64,000 nt of DNA from positions 1 through 64,000 of the forward strand of contig NZ_LFLS01000025.1 of the NCBI RefSeq assembly GCF_001189915.1, in the 5' to 3' direction. A program made the translations under genes and the position numbers. The notes beneath the pieces are model-generated. The model saw nothing but the letters and a program-made list of their open reading frames with translations, did no database searches and was not told where the DNA came from. The DNA is from Herbaspirillum autotrophicum. GTDB lineage: Bacteria; Pseudomonadota; Gammaproteobacteria; Burkholderiales; Burkholderiaceae_D. Below, piece by piece: positions 9,733 through 20,530 of the stretch (positions are counted from its first letter, which is position 1; each line of letters begins with the position of its first letter).

Positions 9733-12700
9733 TCACCTCCGGGTTTGCAGCCAGGTATGTGCGTTACCCATCTGATTGATTTGCCCGAGCGGCAGCGCCA
9801 TATTCGCCGCCGCCTCGATGCGGACTCGCATCGGCAGCGACAGCGAGAAATTCCAGGTATGTGCTTTCAGTTTGACGGCTTCGCGCAATTGGCGCATGTC
9901 CGGCAACTGCTCATTGATCACCTTGTTGAACACATCGGGACCAGTGACATGGAAAATTTTCCGCATGTAAGCGTACAGCCGCCGCTCATTGGCGGTATTG
10001 ATATCGGACGACACTTCCGTGCGTTGCGCCGCAGTCAGGCGTCTGGGGCGCGGATTGACATAGAGCTCGGGCGACTGCAGATAGCGTCGGTAGCTTTCTT
10101 CTGAAATCGCGTGCAGCGTCGGATTGTTTTTTTGTGTTCCGAAGATGCTGGTGTTGTATTGCGTATCCATTCCCAACAGCGGATTCGAGACCGGATCATC
10201 CAATGCCAGGCCGTTCGCCGTAGTTCTGATTTCAATGCTGCCGGGCGGCGCCGTCAGCGTATCGTCGCAGTCCAGATACAAGCCGCCTTCATGATGCAGC
10301 AGGCGATAGCGCAGGACGTCAGCGGCGGATGCATAGTTGGTGGCAACGCCGCCATTGCCGTCGATTGCCGCGAGGTATTGATTGAAGTATTTGCTGTGTC
10401 GGAAACGCTGATAGAACGGCGTGTCTTCGAGCACCACCACCGACACGTTTGGCGCCTTGGTGCGAATATGCGCAAGATTGCTGGCGTAGGCGGCCCGATT
10501 GCGGTTGGACAGGTAGAGTTTCATTTCGTATGGATGGGAGCCCTGGCGCGCCATGACGGCATTGTTTTCCAGGCTGGCGAGGATGGTATCGCGGCGCGGC
10601 GCCGGAATTTCAGCACCGACCCAGATACTGTGAACGACGCGCGGGATCGGTTTGGCTGCCGGCGTCGTCGCCGCGGCAGACAATCTGAACGGCAGCTTGA
10701 GATCAATGCCCAGTGCCCGCAAGGTCGCTTCGCGCTGGCTGTCGGTGACGGTCCGCACGGCTTGCGGATTGACCGGCACCATTTCGTTATAGCGCGGGAA
10801 ATAGCGGGTTTGTTGCCATGGAAGGACATCGGTAAACGCATTCTCTTCGAGGTTATAAATGAGTCGGCGGTTTTGACCCGCGATCGTTGCAAAAAAATAT
10901 TCGACGCCATCGCTGGAACTGGACACTTTCTGGATCAGGCGCGCCACTTCGGCGTTGAATGGCCGTTCGGCCATTCTTCCCGCCAGCCGGCCCATTGTGC
11001 TTTGGCTGCCGCCGCCGCCGCGCAGTGAAATCTTGTGCCAGACATTGTTGGTGTCCGCCGCGCCGTAGCCGGCGGACTGGAGTTGCTCCGGATGGTTCGG
11101 GTCACGCTGGAACAGATCGCGGTAGCCGACGGTGTTTTTCGATGATTGCCAGTAATAGCAGGTCTGGCCATCGATTTGCACAGCAGTCATGCCGGCCGGC
11201 GTTGCCAGGGAGGCGACCCCGGAATGCGGCGTTGATGCTGGCGCCGGACTTGCTCCGGGCCGGGCTGGCTGGGGATGATCCCGGTTGCGGGCAGCGCCGG
11301 TGTCGCGGGCGGATTTGTGAAAGCGTGGGCCAAGAGCTGTGGATGATTTTGTACTGCCTGGTGTACCTCCTTGCGTTACGCCGTCCAGTGAGGCGCTGCC
11401 CAGATGCGCCAAACCTTCGAAAAACGACTGCCAGGCATCATCCTTGTGATCGTTCTGCAGCGCTTCATTGATATCGGAGAACGAGATGGCCGCGCGTATC
11501 AGCGACAGCGGGATAGTGATTTTCGGAGGCAGGAAAATCCCGGCGATATCGAGCGCCAGATTGATTCTGTCCCAGCGCTTCTGGCGATCTTCTTCAGCGT
11601 TGGTGGTGGTTCTGGCATCGGCATCTTCAATGATTTGCCGTGCCTGCATGCGGTAAGCGGCGCGCAGGAAATTGCCGGTAATGATCTCGTCATCGACATT
11701 GCCGTTGCGCAGACCGGTTGTTACGGTTGCTTGCCTGTCCGTTCTGGCATGCTGCCGCAGATAGTCGCGCATGGCGGAGTTGCGGATGACGCTGTGCTTC
11801 ATTTCTTCGCGACTGCCGAATTCTCGCAGGCGTTTTCCATCCGGGGCATCCGGCATATACAGAATGACTTTGGCGATACCGGTGTCGCGGAACGGGGTGT
11901 CGGGCGGGATATTGTTGTGGTTGTAGGCTTGCGAGATCGGCAGCAATTGCGGAGCGTGTTTGACCAGGACCGGCGCCTGCGTTCCGAACAGCAGGACATT
12001 GCCGAGTGCGTTGCCGCCGACGCTCAGCCTGCGTGCCTGCAGCGGTTGTCCGTTGTGCACGCTGGGGGTTGGTCCCAGTGCTGCCATTACCTGGCGCATG
12101 CTGTCGTCACTAATGTCGCCGCGAATTTTTGCTTCACGACTGTCCAGTCGCAAGCGCGCCTCCAGAAATTGCATGTATTGCTTTTCTCTGGCCGTACCCT
12201 CGGCGGAATCCAGTAAATGCGCCTGCAACAACTCCTGGTAGTGGCGCCCGATATCGACGGCGCGCAGCATGCGGCACAGATAGTCATGGGTCATGTGCGG
12301 CACGGCATAGCCATCACTATCCGTGACCGTCATTTCGTTCCAGCCGGCATCACCAAGCTGGCTGGCATTTGCCAGCGACAATGCCGTCAGGGTTTGACGC
12401 AAGGGAATTTTCCGGATGGTGGTCGGGTTGGGAATCGGTGGTTTGTGCTCCATATAGATTTGCGTCGTGACGGTCACCTGATCAGGATCGATATCAAATC
12501 CGAGGTCGTGTTTTATCTGTTCCCGTACCTTGTTGGCGGCATAGGTATTCAGAAATTCCGGATCAAGATATTGCCGCATGGAGGGCAGGCCGCTGGTCCG
12601 TATTGCTTTTAATGCGACTTGATATTGCTGAAATTCGGTACGCCATTTTCCAATGTCATCGGCAGTGGCCTTTTTCAGAAATGCTTCGACCAACAGCAAA

Positions 12701-14052
12701 TGGCGGGTATCGTTGATATTGGTGATATCGAACATGGCGTGCAGATCGCCGGCGCGGCGCAGTGCTGCATCGGGCGCGCCGGATGGTTGCCGGCCGCTGC
12801 TGATGGCAAAGGCAATATCGCGTTGCTGCCGGTCCAGCAGCGACTGAACCGTTTCGGCCGCCGGCGGCCCGACAATCGCATCGTAATGCAGGGACATCGT
12901 ATGGCCGGGACGAGCAGCCCGGGCGCGCTGTTCATCGTCGATGTATTCGAAAAGTTGCGTGCGCTGATCTTGCTGGTTCAGGCTGGTCTGCATGAAGTTT
13001 CGGTATTCCTGGGCCGATGCAAACTCCATCAAGCCTTGTCCGGGCGCCATCAGCAACACCGGACCGGAAGTGGTATCGGGGCGGTCAGCGATGCTGCGCG
13101 TGATCAGCAGCATGCCGTTCAGGAGCAATTTGCCGGGCGTGCCGTTTTCCTGCAGCGCCATGCGGAAGGCACCGGGTTTGTTGCCACTGCCTTGATCAAC
13201 GCTGCCGAGCTGGTCGAGTAGTTGTTTTCCGGTCACCGACAGGGTTGCTTCGTGAACGCGCAGTGCTGCTTCTGCCTGACGTTGTTCGCGAACCGCCGAG
13301 ATCAGCCGGGTTTTGGGCGAGCCAAGAGCGGGATTGAGGATGTCGGTCTGATCCCAATATTTTTTGACGGCATTCTGATATTCACCGGCACGGCGTTCGA
13401 TCGTGTTGCGCAGGACATTTTCAAACGCCATTACATGCGCCGTGGTCTCCATGCCGGGCACGATTTCAGCGGGATTATTGACGGCATTGCCGGCGGCATA
13501 AAAGAATCCGGTTTGTCCCACGTCATAGGTCGGGATACGCCCGGTATTCAATGCATTCTGCAATACCTGGCGCAAGCTTGCCGAGGACGTCGGCCGGCGC
13601 TCCGGAACATGGTTATCGCCGTCCAGGACCACGGTGGCATTGACATATCCGGTAACGTAGATCTGTTCCGGATCGAGTGGTTGCCGGACCTGCGGAAATG
13701 CCGCTGTCAGCGCGTCCCGGAAGGCACTGGCAATTACCGGCTGAAAGCCGGGCTGGGCAAGCAGCAATTGGCCGACGCGGGTATCCGCTTGCGCCAGTTG
13801 TGTCGTCAATGCGAGTACTGCTGACGACGTTGTCATCTTTCCGCTGGCGTTATACATCGGATCGATACTGCCGGGTGCGGCGCGTTTCTGCATCCCTTGT
13901 TCGCCGATGCGGATGGCGCTGTCCGGGGCAACCTCTTGCGAGCCTTGCCGGGTGTTTGCTGATGGCGGCGTTGACGTGTTGCTGCTGGCCGTTTGTCGCA
14001 GGTGCAGTTCCTGGACATTGATCTCGGTACAACTGGTTTCGATTCTGCTCAT
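9733..14052 (-). CDS. Giant toxin/effector-like protein with C-terminal TcdA/TcdB-type glycosyltransferase domain, copy 2
   Basis: A predicted 1439-residue protein, paralogous over its whole length to the gene upstream. The C-terminus (about residues 1134-1439) begins IPRVVHSIWVGAEIP and carries the sugar-nucleotide DXD motif as D1261-C-D1263-D1264, preceded by ADVLRYRLLHHEGGLYL. This pattern is known from the glucosyltransferase domains of clostridial large toxins and related effectors. A hydrophobic stretch near residues 830-860 (DIAGIFLPPKITIPLSLI) resembles the membrane-associated part of Pseudomonas dermonecrotic-toxin-like proteins. The N-terminus is polar and Ser/Thr/Asn-rich with no Sec signal. 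The reading frame is open further upstream; the ATG at 14052 matches the paralogue start. Secretion route and host target are unknown, and no secretion system is in the window. Confidence 0.72.
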   Translation of the reverse strand: MSRIETSCTEINVQELHLRQTASSNTSTPPSANTRQGSQEVAPDSAIRIGEQGMQKRAAPGSIDPMYNASGKMTTSSAVLALTTQLAQADTRVGQLLLAQPGFQPVIASAFRDALTAAFPQVRQPLDPEQIYVTGYVNATVVLDGDNHVPERRPTSSASLRQVLQNALNTGRIPTYDVGQTGFFYAAGNAVNNPAEIVPGMETTAHVMAFENVLRNTIERRAGEYQNAVKKYWDQTDILNPALGSPKTRLISAVREQRQAEAALRVHEATLSVTGKQLLDQLGSVDQGSGNKPGAFRMALQENGTPGKLLLNGMLLITRSIADRPDTTSGPVLLMAPGQGLMEFASAQEYRNFMQTSLNQQDQRTQLFEYIDDEQRARAARPGHTMSLHYDAIVGPPAAETVQSLLDRQQRDIAFAISSGRQPSGAPDAALRRAGDLHAMFDITNINDTRHLLLVEAFLKKATADDIGKWRTEFQQYQVALKAIRTSGLPSMRQYLDPEFLNTYAANKVREQIKHDLGFDIDPDQVTVTTQIYMEHKPPIPNPTTIRKIPLRQTLTALSLANASQLGDAGWNEMTVTDSDGYAVPHMTHDYLCRMLRAVDIGRHYQELLQAHLLDSAEGTAREKQYMQFLEARLRLDSREAKIRGDISDDSMRQVMAALGPTPSVHNGQPLQARRLSVGGNALGNVLLFGTQAPVLVKHAPQLLPISQAYNHNNIPPDTPFRDTGIAKVILYMPDAPDGKRLREFGSREEMKHSVIRNSAMRDYLRQHARTDRQATVTTGLRNGNVDDEIITGNFLRAAYRMQARQIIEDADARTTTNAEEDRQKRWDRINLALDIAGIFLPPKITIPLSLIRAAISFSDINEALQNDHKDDAWQSFFEGLAHLGSASLDGVTQGGTPGSTKSSTALGPRFHKSARDTGAARNRDHPQPARPGASPAPASTPHSGVASLATPAGMTAVQIDGQTCYYWQSSKNTVGYRDLFQRDPNHPEQLQSAGYGAADTNNVWHKISLRGGGGSQSTMGRLAGRMAERPFNAEVARLIQKVSSSSDGVEYFFATIAGQNRRLIYNLEENAFTDVLPWQQTRYFPRYNEMVPVNPQAVRTVTDSQREATLRALGIDLKLPFRLSAAATTPAAKPIPRVVHSIWVGAEIPAPRRDTILASLENNAVMARQGSHPYEMKLYLSNRNRAAYASNLAHIRTKAPNVSVVVLEDTPFYQRFRHSKYFNQYLAAIDGNGGVATNYASAADVLRYRLLHHEGGLYLDCDDTLTAPPGSIEIRTTANGLALDDPVSNPLLGMDTQYNTSIFGTQKNNPTLHAISEESYRRYLQSPELYVNPRPRRLTAAQRTEVSSDINTANERRLYAYMRKIFHVTGPDVFNKVINEQLPDMRQLREAVKLKAHTWNFSLSLPMRVRIEAAANMALPLGQINQMGNAHTWLQTRR

Positions 14053-14122
14053 GAGATTTTCCGGGAAGTGGCAGGAACGTATCGGCCTGTCATGGCTGCC
14101 GAGGGTTAGCGGAGCGACGGCG

Positions 14123-17100
14123 TCACCGTCTGGTTTCATCCCACGTGTGTGCATTGCCCATGATATTGATTTGTCCCAGCGGCAAACGTGTCTCTGCCCA
14201 TGCCGTGATATTGGTGCGCATGCTGGCCGGAAGGTGAAAATTCCAGGTATGTTCCTTCAGCTTGATGGCTTCGCGCAGTTGTCCCATTTCCGGCAATTGA
14301 TCGCCAATTACCCGATTGAAGACATTGGGACCGGTGACGTAAGAAATATCCCGCATATACGCATAGAGCAGTTTTTCATTTGCGGTGTTCTCCGCGCGGG
14401 TTTTCTGGCGCAATTGCTCGCGCGTGAAACGCCGGGGACGCGGGTCGGCATACAGATTGCGATTCAGGGAAAAGCGCCGGTAACTTTCTTCCGAAATTGC
14501 CGTCAGGGTCGGGTTGTTTTTTTGGCTGCCGAAAATGCTGGTGTTGTACTGGATATCCATGCCCAGCAAAATATTGGAGACCGGCTCGTCAAGCGCCAGG
14601 CCGGTCGGTGTGGTCTTGATGTCGATGCTGCCGGGCGCCGTCGTCAGGGTATCGTCGCAATCCAGATAAAGTCCGCCCTCATGATGCAGCAGGCGATAGC
14701 GCAAGACGTCTGCGGCAGATGCATAGTTGGTGGCAGCGCCGCCGTTGCCGTCAATTGCCGCCATGTACTGGTGAAAATATTTGCTTTGCCTGAACTGTTG
14801 AAAGAACGTTGTATCCTCCAGCACCACTACTTGCACCGTCGGCGCCTTGTCGCGGAGCTCCCGGAGATTATTTTCGAAAGCGGCCGCATTGTGATTGGAT
14901 AAATAGAGTTTCATTTGGTAGGGATTGGGACCGATGCCCGCCTTGACGGCGTTATTTTCCAGACTGGCCAGAATGCCGGCCCGCCGCGTCAGCGGTATTT
15001 CTCCGCCGACCCATACGCTGTGGATCACACGTGGAATAGGCACAGCATTTAACGGTTCGGTCAGGTGGGCGGTGAGGGGCAGCCTCAGATTGATGCCCAG
15101 CGCTTTCAACGTTGCTTCCCGATCGGCATCGCTGACGGTCCGCTTTATCACCGGGTTCAAGCGCTGCATTGCATTGTGCTTTGGAAAATACCGGGTGCCC
15201 CAGCGGCCGGCGGGATCACTGAACGCATTGTCCAGAAAGTCATAGGTCAGCCGGCGGACACCGTTGGCGATTTCAGCGGAAAAATAATCGATGCTGTCAT
15301 TCGGTCCTGGAATCCGGTGAACCAGGCGTTGTACCTCGCGGTTGGGAGCAATCTCGGTGATGCGCGCGGGCAGACTTTGCCCGCCGCCACCGCCGCGCAA
15401 GGCAAGTTTTCTCCAGACGTTGCCGGCATCGGGCGCACCGTAACCAGCGGACCTGAGCTGGTTCGGATGCGCCGGATCGCGCTCGAACAGATCGCGCCAG
15501 GCGACCAAGTTATCGGCAGAATTCCAATAATAGAAAGTGCTGCCCTCAATCTCTACTGATGACATGCCGGCCGGTACATTCAAGGTGGATTGCGGAGGTG
15601 CCGGCATGGCAGACATCGGGTTCGCGATGCGGGTATCCAGATTGCCGGCGTTAGGTGAGGATGATCCGGGCAGCGGTTTCAGATCGATTGCGGAACTGTG
15701 CGGAAGGGATGGCGCACTCGTGGCATTTTGAGAATGTTGCAGACCCGAGCTTAACTGCTTGCGTGCCATCAGCCCGTCGGTCAGGGCATCACCCAGATGT
15801 TCGATGGCATTGATGAATCCGCTCAAGGCCTCTTCCTTGTCGCCGCGTTGCGCGGCCTCCTGGCTGTTGCGGAAGGAGTGGAATGCCCGGCCCAGCGAGA
15901 GGGGAACAGTGAGTTTTGCCGGCAGCAGAATGCCGGCAATATCGAGTGCCATGTTGAGATGGTCTTGCCGTGCCTGATGCTGCACTTCTGCGTTGCTGAT
16001 GGTGCGGGCATCGGCATCGGCGATGATCTGTTTAACCCGGGTGCGATAGCAGGCCGCGAGGAAGTTGCCGGCAACGATGTTGTCTGTGATATCGGTGCGC
16101 GGAGTTGGCTGTTCCAGAATGTTTCTCACCTTGTCCCGGCCATCGAGTGCCACATGCTGCAACAGATAATCACGCATTGCCGGGTTGTTGATAAAGCTAT
16201 CGCGCATATCCAGACGGCAGCCGAATTCGCGCAAGCGGATTCCATCCGGTGCATCGGGCGTATAGGCGACGATTTTGGCGGTGCCGGTATCCGCGTTTGC
16301 CTGACCTGCGCGCCAGGTCCATGCACCGTAGTTCGGTGAAAGCCGTTGTGGCGGCAGCGGCGGATTGGTAGCAAACAGCAGAATGCCGCTGAGCGTATGG
16401 CCGCCGATCTGCAATTGGCGAGCCTGTACCACCTGGCCATTGGTGACGGCGTTCCGCGACGTTAGTGCCGCATGGACCCAGTTTCTGCTTTCATCGTTGA
16501 TGTCGCGGCGGATCATGGCCTCGCGTGCATCGAGCTGCAATTGCGCCGCCAGAAATTGCGCATATTGCCGTTCCCGCTCCCGGCCTTCGGCAGAGTCCTG
16601 TAAATGCGCTTGCAGCATGGCCTGATAGTGCTTGCCGATATCCAGCCAGCGCACCATGCGCGTCAGATAATCGTGCGTCAGCTGCGGCACCAGATAACCA
16701 TCGCTGTCTCTGGCGGTGACCTTGTCGCGATGCGCATCGTCAAGCGGGGCAGTGTTGCCGATCGCCAGTTCGGTCAACGTGCGGGTGGTGGTCTGCAACG
16801 ACATGGTAGTGGGCAGCGGCTCGGGCGGAACGTGTGCAACCAGTTCCGAAGTAATGATGCTGATGTCGTCGGGATCAAGTGACAGTTGCAGATCGTCGAG
16901 CAGTTGCTGTTGAATTCCGGCTTTGGCGTATTGATGCAGAAAGGCCGGATCCAGATATTGCCTCATCGGCGGCAAGCCGCTGGCCTGCATTTTCTGCAAA
17001 ACGAGTTGATATTGCTTTAATTCCTGAAGCCATTTGGTGCGGTCCTGCGGCGAGGCATTTTTCAGAAATTGTCTGGCCAGCAGTTGCTGACGTGTTTCTT

Positions 17101-18448
17101 GAATGCCGGTCGTATCGAAAGCCGGCCCTAAATCTGTCGCTGTCTTGAGCAAGGCCTCAGGTGTGCATCGTTGTCTGCGTGCAGTATCGAAGGCGTCGGT
17201 AATGTCGAGGTCCAGCTGTTCCAGCAGTGATTGAATACGATCAGCAGCGACCGGTGTGTCGATGATGTGGTATTGGAACGGCGTGGCATGGCTCACGCGG
17301 TCCTGCCGGGCGACATGACGCAGCAGCAGGGCGCGTTGTGCGGGATCATCCAGCCATCGCTGCAAGGTTTCCGTGTACTGGGCGGATGAAGCAAATTCCA
17401 TCAGGCCTTGTCCCGGAATGGACAGCAACACCGGGCCGGGTGTGGCATCGGGAGGTTCACTGGCGCTGCCGGTAAGCAGGAATATGCCGGCCAATGGAAT
17501 TGCTGTCGGTGCAGTATCGCTCTGCATGGCCACGGAAAAAATACCGAGACCGTTTTGGCGTGAGGCCGGATTGTCGGCGGCGTAAGCACGCCTGATCAAT
17601 TGTTCGCCGGCGGTGCTCAGGGTATTGTCGCCGACACGCAGTGTTGCTTCAGCCAGCCGTTGCTGCTGGTAGGCCGATACCAACTGTGCCTGAGGTGTCT
17701 GACGGGAGGCGCTGGTGGCATCGGGCTGGCGCCAGAAATCCCTGTATTTCTTTTGATAAGTCGCGCGGCTGTTGTCGGCGACGTGTTGCAGAATGGCGGA
17801 AAAGGCCGGGACGCCTGACTCCGTATCCATACCCGCAACGACCTCGGCAGGGTTGTTGACGGCGTTGCCTGCGGCATGGAAGAAACCGGTCTGTGGCGCG
17901 TTGTATTGCGGCGCGTGACCGCTGCTGATGGCGTTCTGCAGCGCCTGCCGGAGTGTCGTTGACGAAGTTGGCCGGCGTTGCGGAACCGCGTCGTCCCCCG
18001 GTAATTCAACAATTTCATTCACATAGGTGGTGACGTAAATACCGTCGAGGTCGATCGGCAGCACGAGTGCGGGAAACGCGGCATTGAGCGCCGAGCGGAA
18101 GGTGGCGGCGGTGACGGTGTGGAAGTCTGGCTGTCGTTGCAGCAGATGTCTGATCTGCGTATCTGCCGTGAATAATTGCACCGTCAGGCTGGATTCCGAA
18201 AGCGCTCCGGAACGGTCGCCGGTGATGGTGAATGGATGAATGCCGTTGCTGCCCGGGCTATACATGGCGTTGGCAAAGCTCGCGGCGACGGCGCGTTTTT
18301 GAGGGCGCGATATCGTGTTCTGGGTAATGCCGTTGTGCTCGATTGCCTGATCGCTGTCGCGTGGCGTGGTATGTCCTGGTGAGACCGGAACAACGTCGAT
18401 GCGATTGCTCAGGCGGGTATCTGCGCGGTCGATGCTGCTGATGCTCAT
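14123..18448 (-). CDS. Giant toxin/effector-like protein with C-terminal TcdA/TcdB-type glycosyltransferase domain, copy 1
   Basis: The first gene of a tandem pair: 1441 residues, collinear with the downstream copy. The start ATG at 18448 has AAGGAG 5 bases upstream and is much better placed than earlier in-frame starts. The C-terminal domain opens with IPRVIHSVWVGGEIP. It carries the DXD motif at about residues 1263-1266 (YLDCDDT) and ends with the shared GNAHTW motif. A mid-protein hydrophobic region (DIAGILLPAKLTVPLSLG) precedes a Pro/Ser-rich linker. The two genes are 70 bp apart and probably one operon. Known family domains transfer a sugar to host proteins; that activity is inferred here from the motif only. 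Confidence 0.72.
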   Translation of the reverse strand: MSISSIDRADTRLSNRIDVVPVSPGHTTPRDSDQAIEHNGITQNTISRPQKRAVAASFANAMYSPGSNGIHPFTITGDRSGALSESSLTVQLFTADTQIRHLLQRQPDFHTVTAATFRSALNAAFPALVLPIDLDGIYVTTYVNEIVELPGDDAVPQRRPTSSTTLRQALQNAISSGHAPQYNAPQTGFFHAAGNAVNNPAEVVAGMDTESGVPAFSAILQHVADNSRATYQKKYRDFWRQPDATSASRQTPQAQLVSAYQQQRLAEATLRVGDNTLSTAGEQLIRRAYAADNPASRQNGLGIFSVAMQSDTAPTAIPLAGIFLLTGSASEPPDATPGPVLLSIPGQGLMEFASSAQYTETLQRWLDDPAQRALLLRHVARQDRVSHATPFQYHIIDTPVAADRIQSLLEQLDLDITDAFDTARRQRCTPEALLKTATDLGPAFDTTGIQETRQQLLARQFLKNASPQDRTKWLQELKQYQLVLQKMQASGLPPMRQYLDPAFLHQYAKAGIQQQLLDDLQLSLDPDDISIITSELVAHVPPEPLPTTMSLQTTTRTLTELAIGNTAPLDDAHRDKVTARDSDGYLVPQLTHDYLTRMVRWLDIGKHYQAMLQAHLQDSAEGRERERQYAQFLAAQLQLDAREAMIRRDINDESRNWVHAALTSRNAVTNGQVVQARQLQIGGHTLSGILLFATNPPLPPQRLSPNYGAWTWRAGQANADTGTAKIVAYTPDAPDGIRLREFGCRLDMRDSFINNPAMRDYLLQHVALDGRDKVRNILEQPTPRTDITDNIVAGNFLAACYRTRVKQIIADADARTISNAEVQHQARQDHLNMALDIAGILLPAKLTVPLSLGRAFHSFRNSQEAAQRGDKEEALSGFINAIEHLGDALTDGLMARKQLSSGLQHSQNATSAPSLPHSSAIDLKPLPGSSSPNAGNLDTRIANPMSAMPAPPQSTLNVPAGMSSVEIEGSTFYYWNSADNLVAWRDLFERDPAHPNQLRSAGYGAPDAGNVWRKLALRGGGGGQSLPARITEIAPNREVQRLVHRIPGPNDSIDYFSAEIANGVRRLTYDFLDNAFSDPAGRWGTRYFPKHNAMQRLNPVIKRTVSDADREATLKALGINLRLPLTAHLTEPLNAVPIPRVIHSVWVGGEIPLTRRAGILASLENNAVKAGIGPNPYQMKLYLSNHNAAAFENNLRELRDKAPTVQVVVLEDTTFFQQFRQSKYFHQYMAAIDGNGGAATNYASAADVLRYRLLHHEGGLYLDCDDTLTTAPGSIDIKTTPTGLALDEPVSNILLGMDIQYNTSIFGSQKNNPTLTAISEESYRRFSLNRNLYADPRPRRFTREQLRQKTRAENTANEKLLYAYMRDISYVTGPNVFNRVIGDQLPEMGQLREAIKLKEHTWNFHLPASMRTNITAWAETRLPLGQINIMGNAHTWDETRR

Positions 18449-18710
18449 GAGTACTCCTTGGTGAGGAAGACGTTTTGCGCATGTTCTGACAGGCAAGCCG
18501 GAGTGAAACAAATGGATGAAGTTTCCAAAATGCAACTTCATGGTAATCATGGAAATGTCGCCGAGCGTAACTATCGGTTCAGGCAAAAACGGTCTTGGAG
18601 GAATACACCGGATCTCGTGCGCAGCGCATATGGATAGCTGAAAACATTCGTATCAGGGCTGCCAGGCCGCTTCTATACTGGCCCGATCATCCATTTCCTG
18701 TACGTATTCC

Positions 18711-19712
18711 ATGAAAAACATATTGCGCGCAGCGGTCTTTTTTACATCGGCATTGGCAGTGTTGTCGGGCGCATTTGCGCAGAGCAAGGAAGTCGTCATT
18801 GCCTATCAGGACATGGTGGTGCCATGGCGTTACGCGCAAGATACGCAGCAGTTGGAACAAAAGACCGGATACAAGATTACTTATCGCAAACTGGCCAGCG
18901 GTGCCGACGTGATCCGTGCGCTGGCATCGGGCGCCGTGCAGATCGGCGAAGCCGGATCAGCGCCGATTGCATCGGGTTTGTCGCAGGGGCTGGATATCCA
19001 GTTGTTCTGGATTCTCGATAACATCAATGACGCGGAAGCGCTGGTGGCGCGTAACGGCAGCGGCGTCAAGTCGTTGGCAGACCTGAACGGCAAACGTGTC
19101 GCGGTGCCGTTTGTGTCGACCTCGCATTTCCATACGCTGCTGGCGCTGGAGCATGCCGGTATTGATCCGCGCAGCGTCAAGGTGGTCAACATGCGACCGC
19201 CCGAAATTGCGGCGGCATGGGAACGCGGCGATATCGACGCGACATTTATCTGGGACCCGGTACTGGCGCGCGTCAAGAAAAGTGGCCGGGTACTGACGAC
19301 CTCAGGCCAGATCGCACAGCAAACCGGCAAGGCGACGTTCGACGGGATCGTCGTCAGCAAATCATTCGCGGCACAACATGATGTTTTCCTGACCGAGCTG
19401 GTCAAGGTGCTGGCCGCCAGCGATGACAATTATCGCCGCAACAAAGCGGCATGGAACGCCGATTCGGCGCAGGTGAAGTCGGTGGCGAAACTGTCCGGCG
19501 CGGAAGCCGCAGAAGTGCCGGCAAGTCTGGCGCTGTACGAATTCCCGACACTGGCGCAGCAAGCGTCGCCTCAGTGGCTGGGCGGCGGTGCGGCAAAGTC
19601 GCTGGCGGCCACCGCAGCGTTCCTGAAAACTCAGGGCACGATTCAACAAGTCCTGCCGGATTATTCCGTGGGAGTAAATGCCGCATGGGTACGCAAAGCA
19701 GCAGCACATTGA
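18711..19712 (+). CDS. tauA: Taurine ABC transporter substrate-binding protein TauA
   Basis: Periplasmic binding protein of 333 residues with a signal peptide ending at about residue 23 (SGAFAQ). The mature part starts [16 protein letters not shown] and is typical of TauA/SsuA-type NMT1 proteins, with [22 protein letters not shown] near residue 64 and the domain-closing [18 protein letters not shown]. It heads tauABC and overlaps tauB by 28 bases. Expected role is delivery of taurine or a related sulfonate under sulfur limitation. A -10-like TATACT lies about 35 bases upstream. Confidence 0.88.
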   Translation: MKNILRAAVFFTSALAVLSGAFAQSKEVVIAYQDMVVPWRYAQDTQQLEQKTGYKITYRKLASGADVIRALASGAVQIGEAGSAPIASGLSQGLDIQLFWILDNINDAEALVARNGSGVKSLADLNGKRVAVPFVSTSHFHTLLALEHAGIDPRSVKVVNMRPPEIAAAWERGDIDATFIWDPVLARVKKSGRVLTTSGQIAQQTGKATFDGIVVSKSFAAQHDVFLTELVKVLAASDDNYRRNKAAWNADSAQVKSVAKLSGAEAAEVPASLALYEFPTLAQQASPQWLGGGAAKSLAATAAFLKTQGTIQQVLPDYSVGVNAAWVRKAAAH

Positions 19713-20530
19713 ATACGCTCGCGGCTGCGGCCGTGACACCGACCGCTGTTGCCGGCGGCCGGCTCGACATCAGCCGCTTGTCGGTACGGTTTGCCGGCGC
19801 TGCCGGCGATATGCCGGCATTGGCCGATGTCAATCTGGCGATTGCGCCGGGCGAATTCGTTGTCGCGCTGGGACCATCCGGGTGCGGCAAGACTACCTTG
19901 CTGAATTGTCTGGCCGGGTTTATCCGGCCATCGACCGGCGCCGCCTCGCTGGATCAGCAAGCGATCAACGGTCCGGGTCCGGAACGGGGCGTGGTGTTTC
20001 AGCGCCATGCCTTGATGCCGTGGCTCAATGTGATCGACAACGTGGCGCTCGGTTTGCGGTTTCGCGGCAGCAACCGCAGCGAACGCTATCGGGTGGCGCA
20101 ACAGCAATTGCAATTGCTGGGGCTGGAAGCGTATGCGCAGGCGCCGGTGCATCAGTTGTCGGGTGGCATGCAGCAACGGGTCGGGATTGCCCGCGCGCTG
20201 GCCAATGATCCGCGCGTGTTGTTGATGGATGAGCCGATGGGGGCGCTGGATGCGTTTACCCGCGAGTCGATTCAAGAGTTGCTGGTACGGGTTTGGCAGC
20301 GTACCGGGAAAACCGTATTTTTCATTACGCACAGCGTTGAAGAGGCCTTGTTTCTGGCGACCAGAGTGATCGTGATGTCCCCGCGTCCGGGCCGCATCGA
20401 ACACGTTTTTGAGGTGCCGTTTTCGGTGCAATATCTGGCGCACGGCGATGCCCGCGCAGTGAAATCCTCATCCGAATTCATTGCCTGGCGCGAACGCCTG
20501 TTGCAACTGGTTCACAGGGGAAGCACATGA
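19685..20530 (+). CDS. tauB: Taurine ABC transporter ATP-binding protein TauB
   Basis: A 281-residue ABC ATPase that powers sulfonate import. Walker [10 protein letters not shown], the Q-loop in [11 protein letters not shown], signature [15 protein letters not shown] and Walker [13 protein letters not shown] are all intact, followed by the H-loop FITHSVEEA. The frame is open upstream into tauA, but the ATG at 19685 has GGGAG nearby and gives a sensible protein. The first 30 residues are an Ala/Thr-rich extension not typical for TauB. The stop overlaps the tauC start (ATGA). Confidence 0.9.
   Translation: MGTQSSSTLNTLAAAAVTPTAVAGGRLDISRLSVRFAGAAGDMPALADVNLAIAPGEFVVALGPSGCGKTTLLNCLAGFIRPSTGAASLDQQAINGPGPERGVVFQRHALMPWLNVIDNVALGLRFRGSNRSERYRVAQQQLQLLGLEAYAQAPVHQLSGGMQQRVGIARALANDPRVLLMDEPMGALDAFTRESIQELLVRVWQRTGKTVFFITHSVEEALFLATRVIVMSPRPGRIEHVFEVPFSVQYLAHGDARAVKSSSEFIAWRERLLQLVHRGST

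Noticed and set aside
11404-12216. Long plus-strand reading frames opposite the giant toxin genes (up to about 330 codons)
   Set aside because: They are antisense to well-supported genes with conserved motifs and show low-complexity, non-domain translations.
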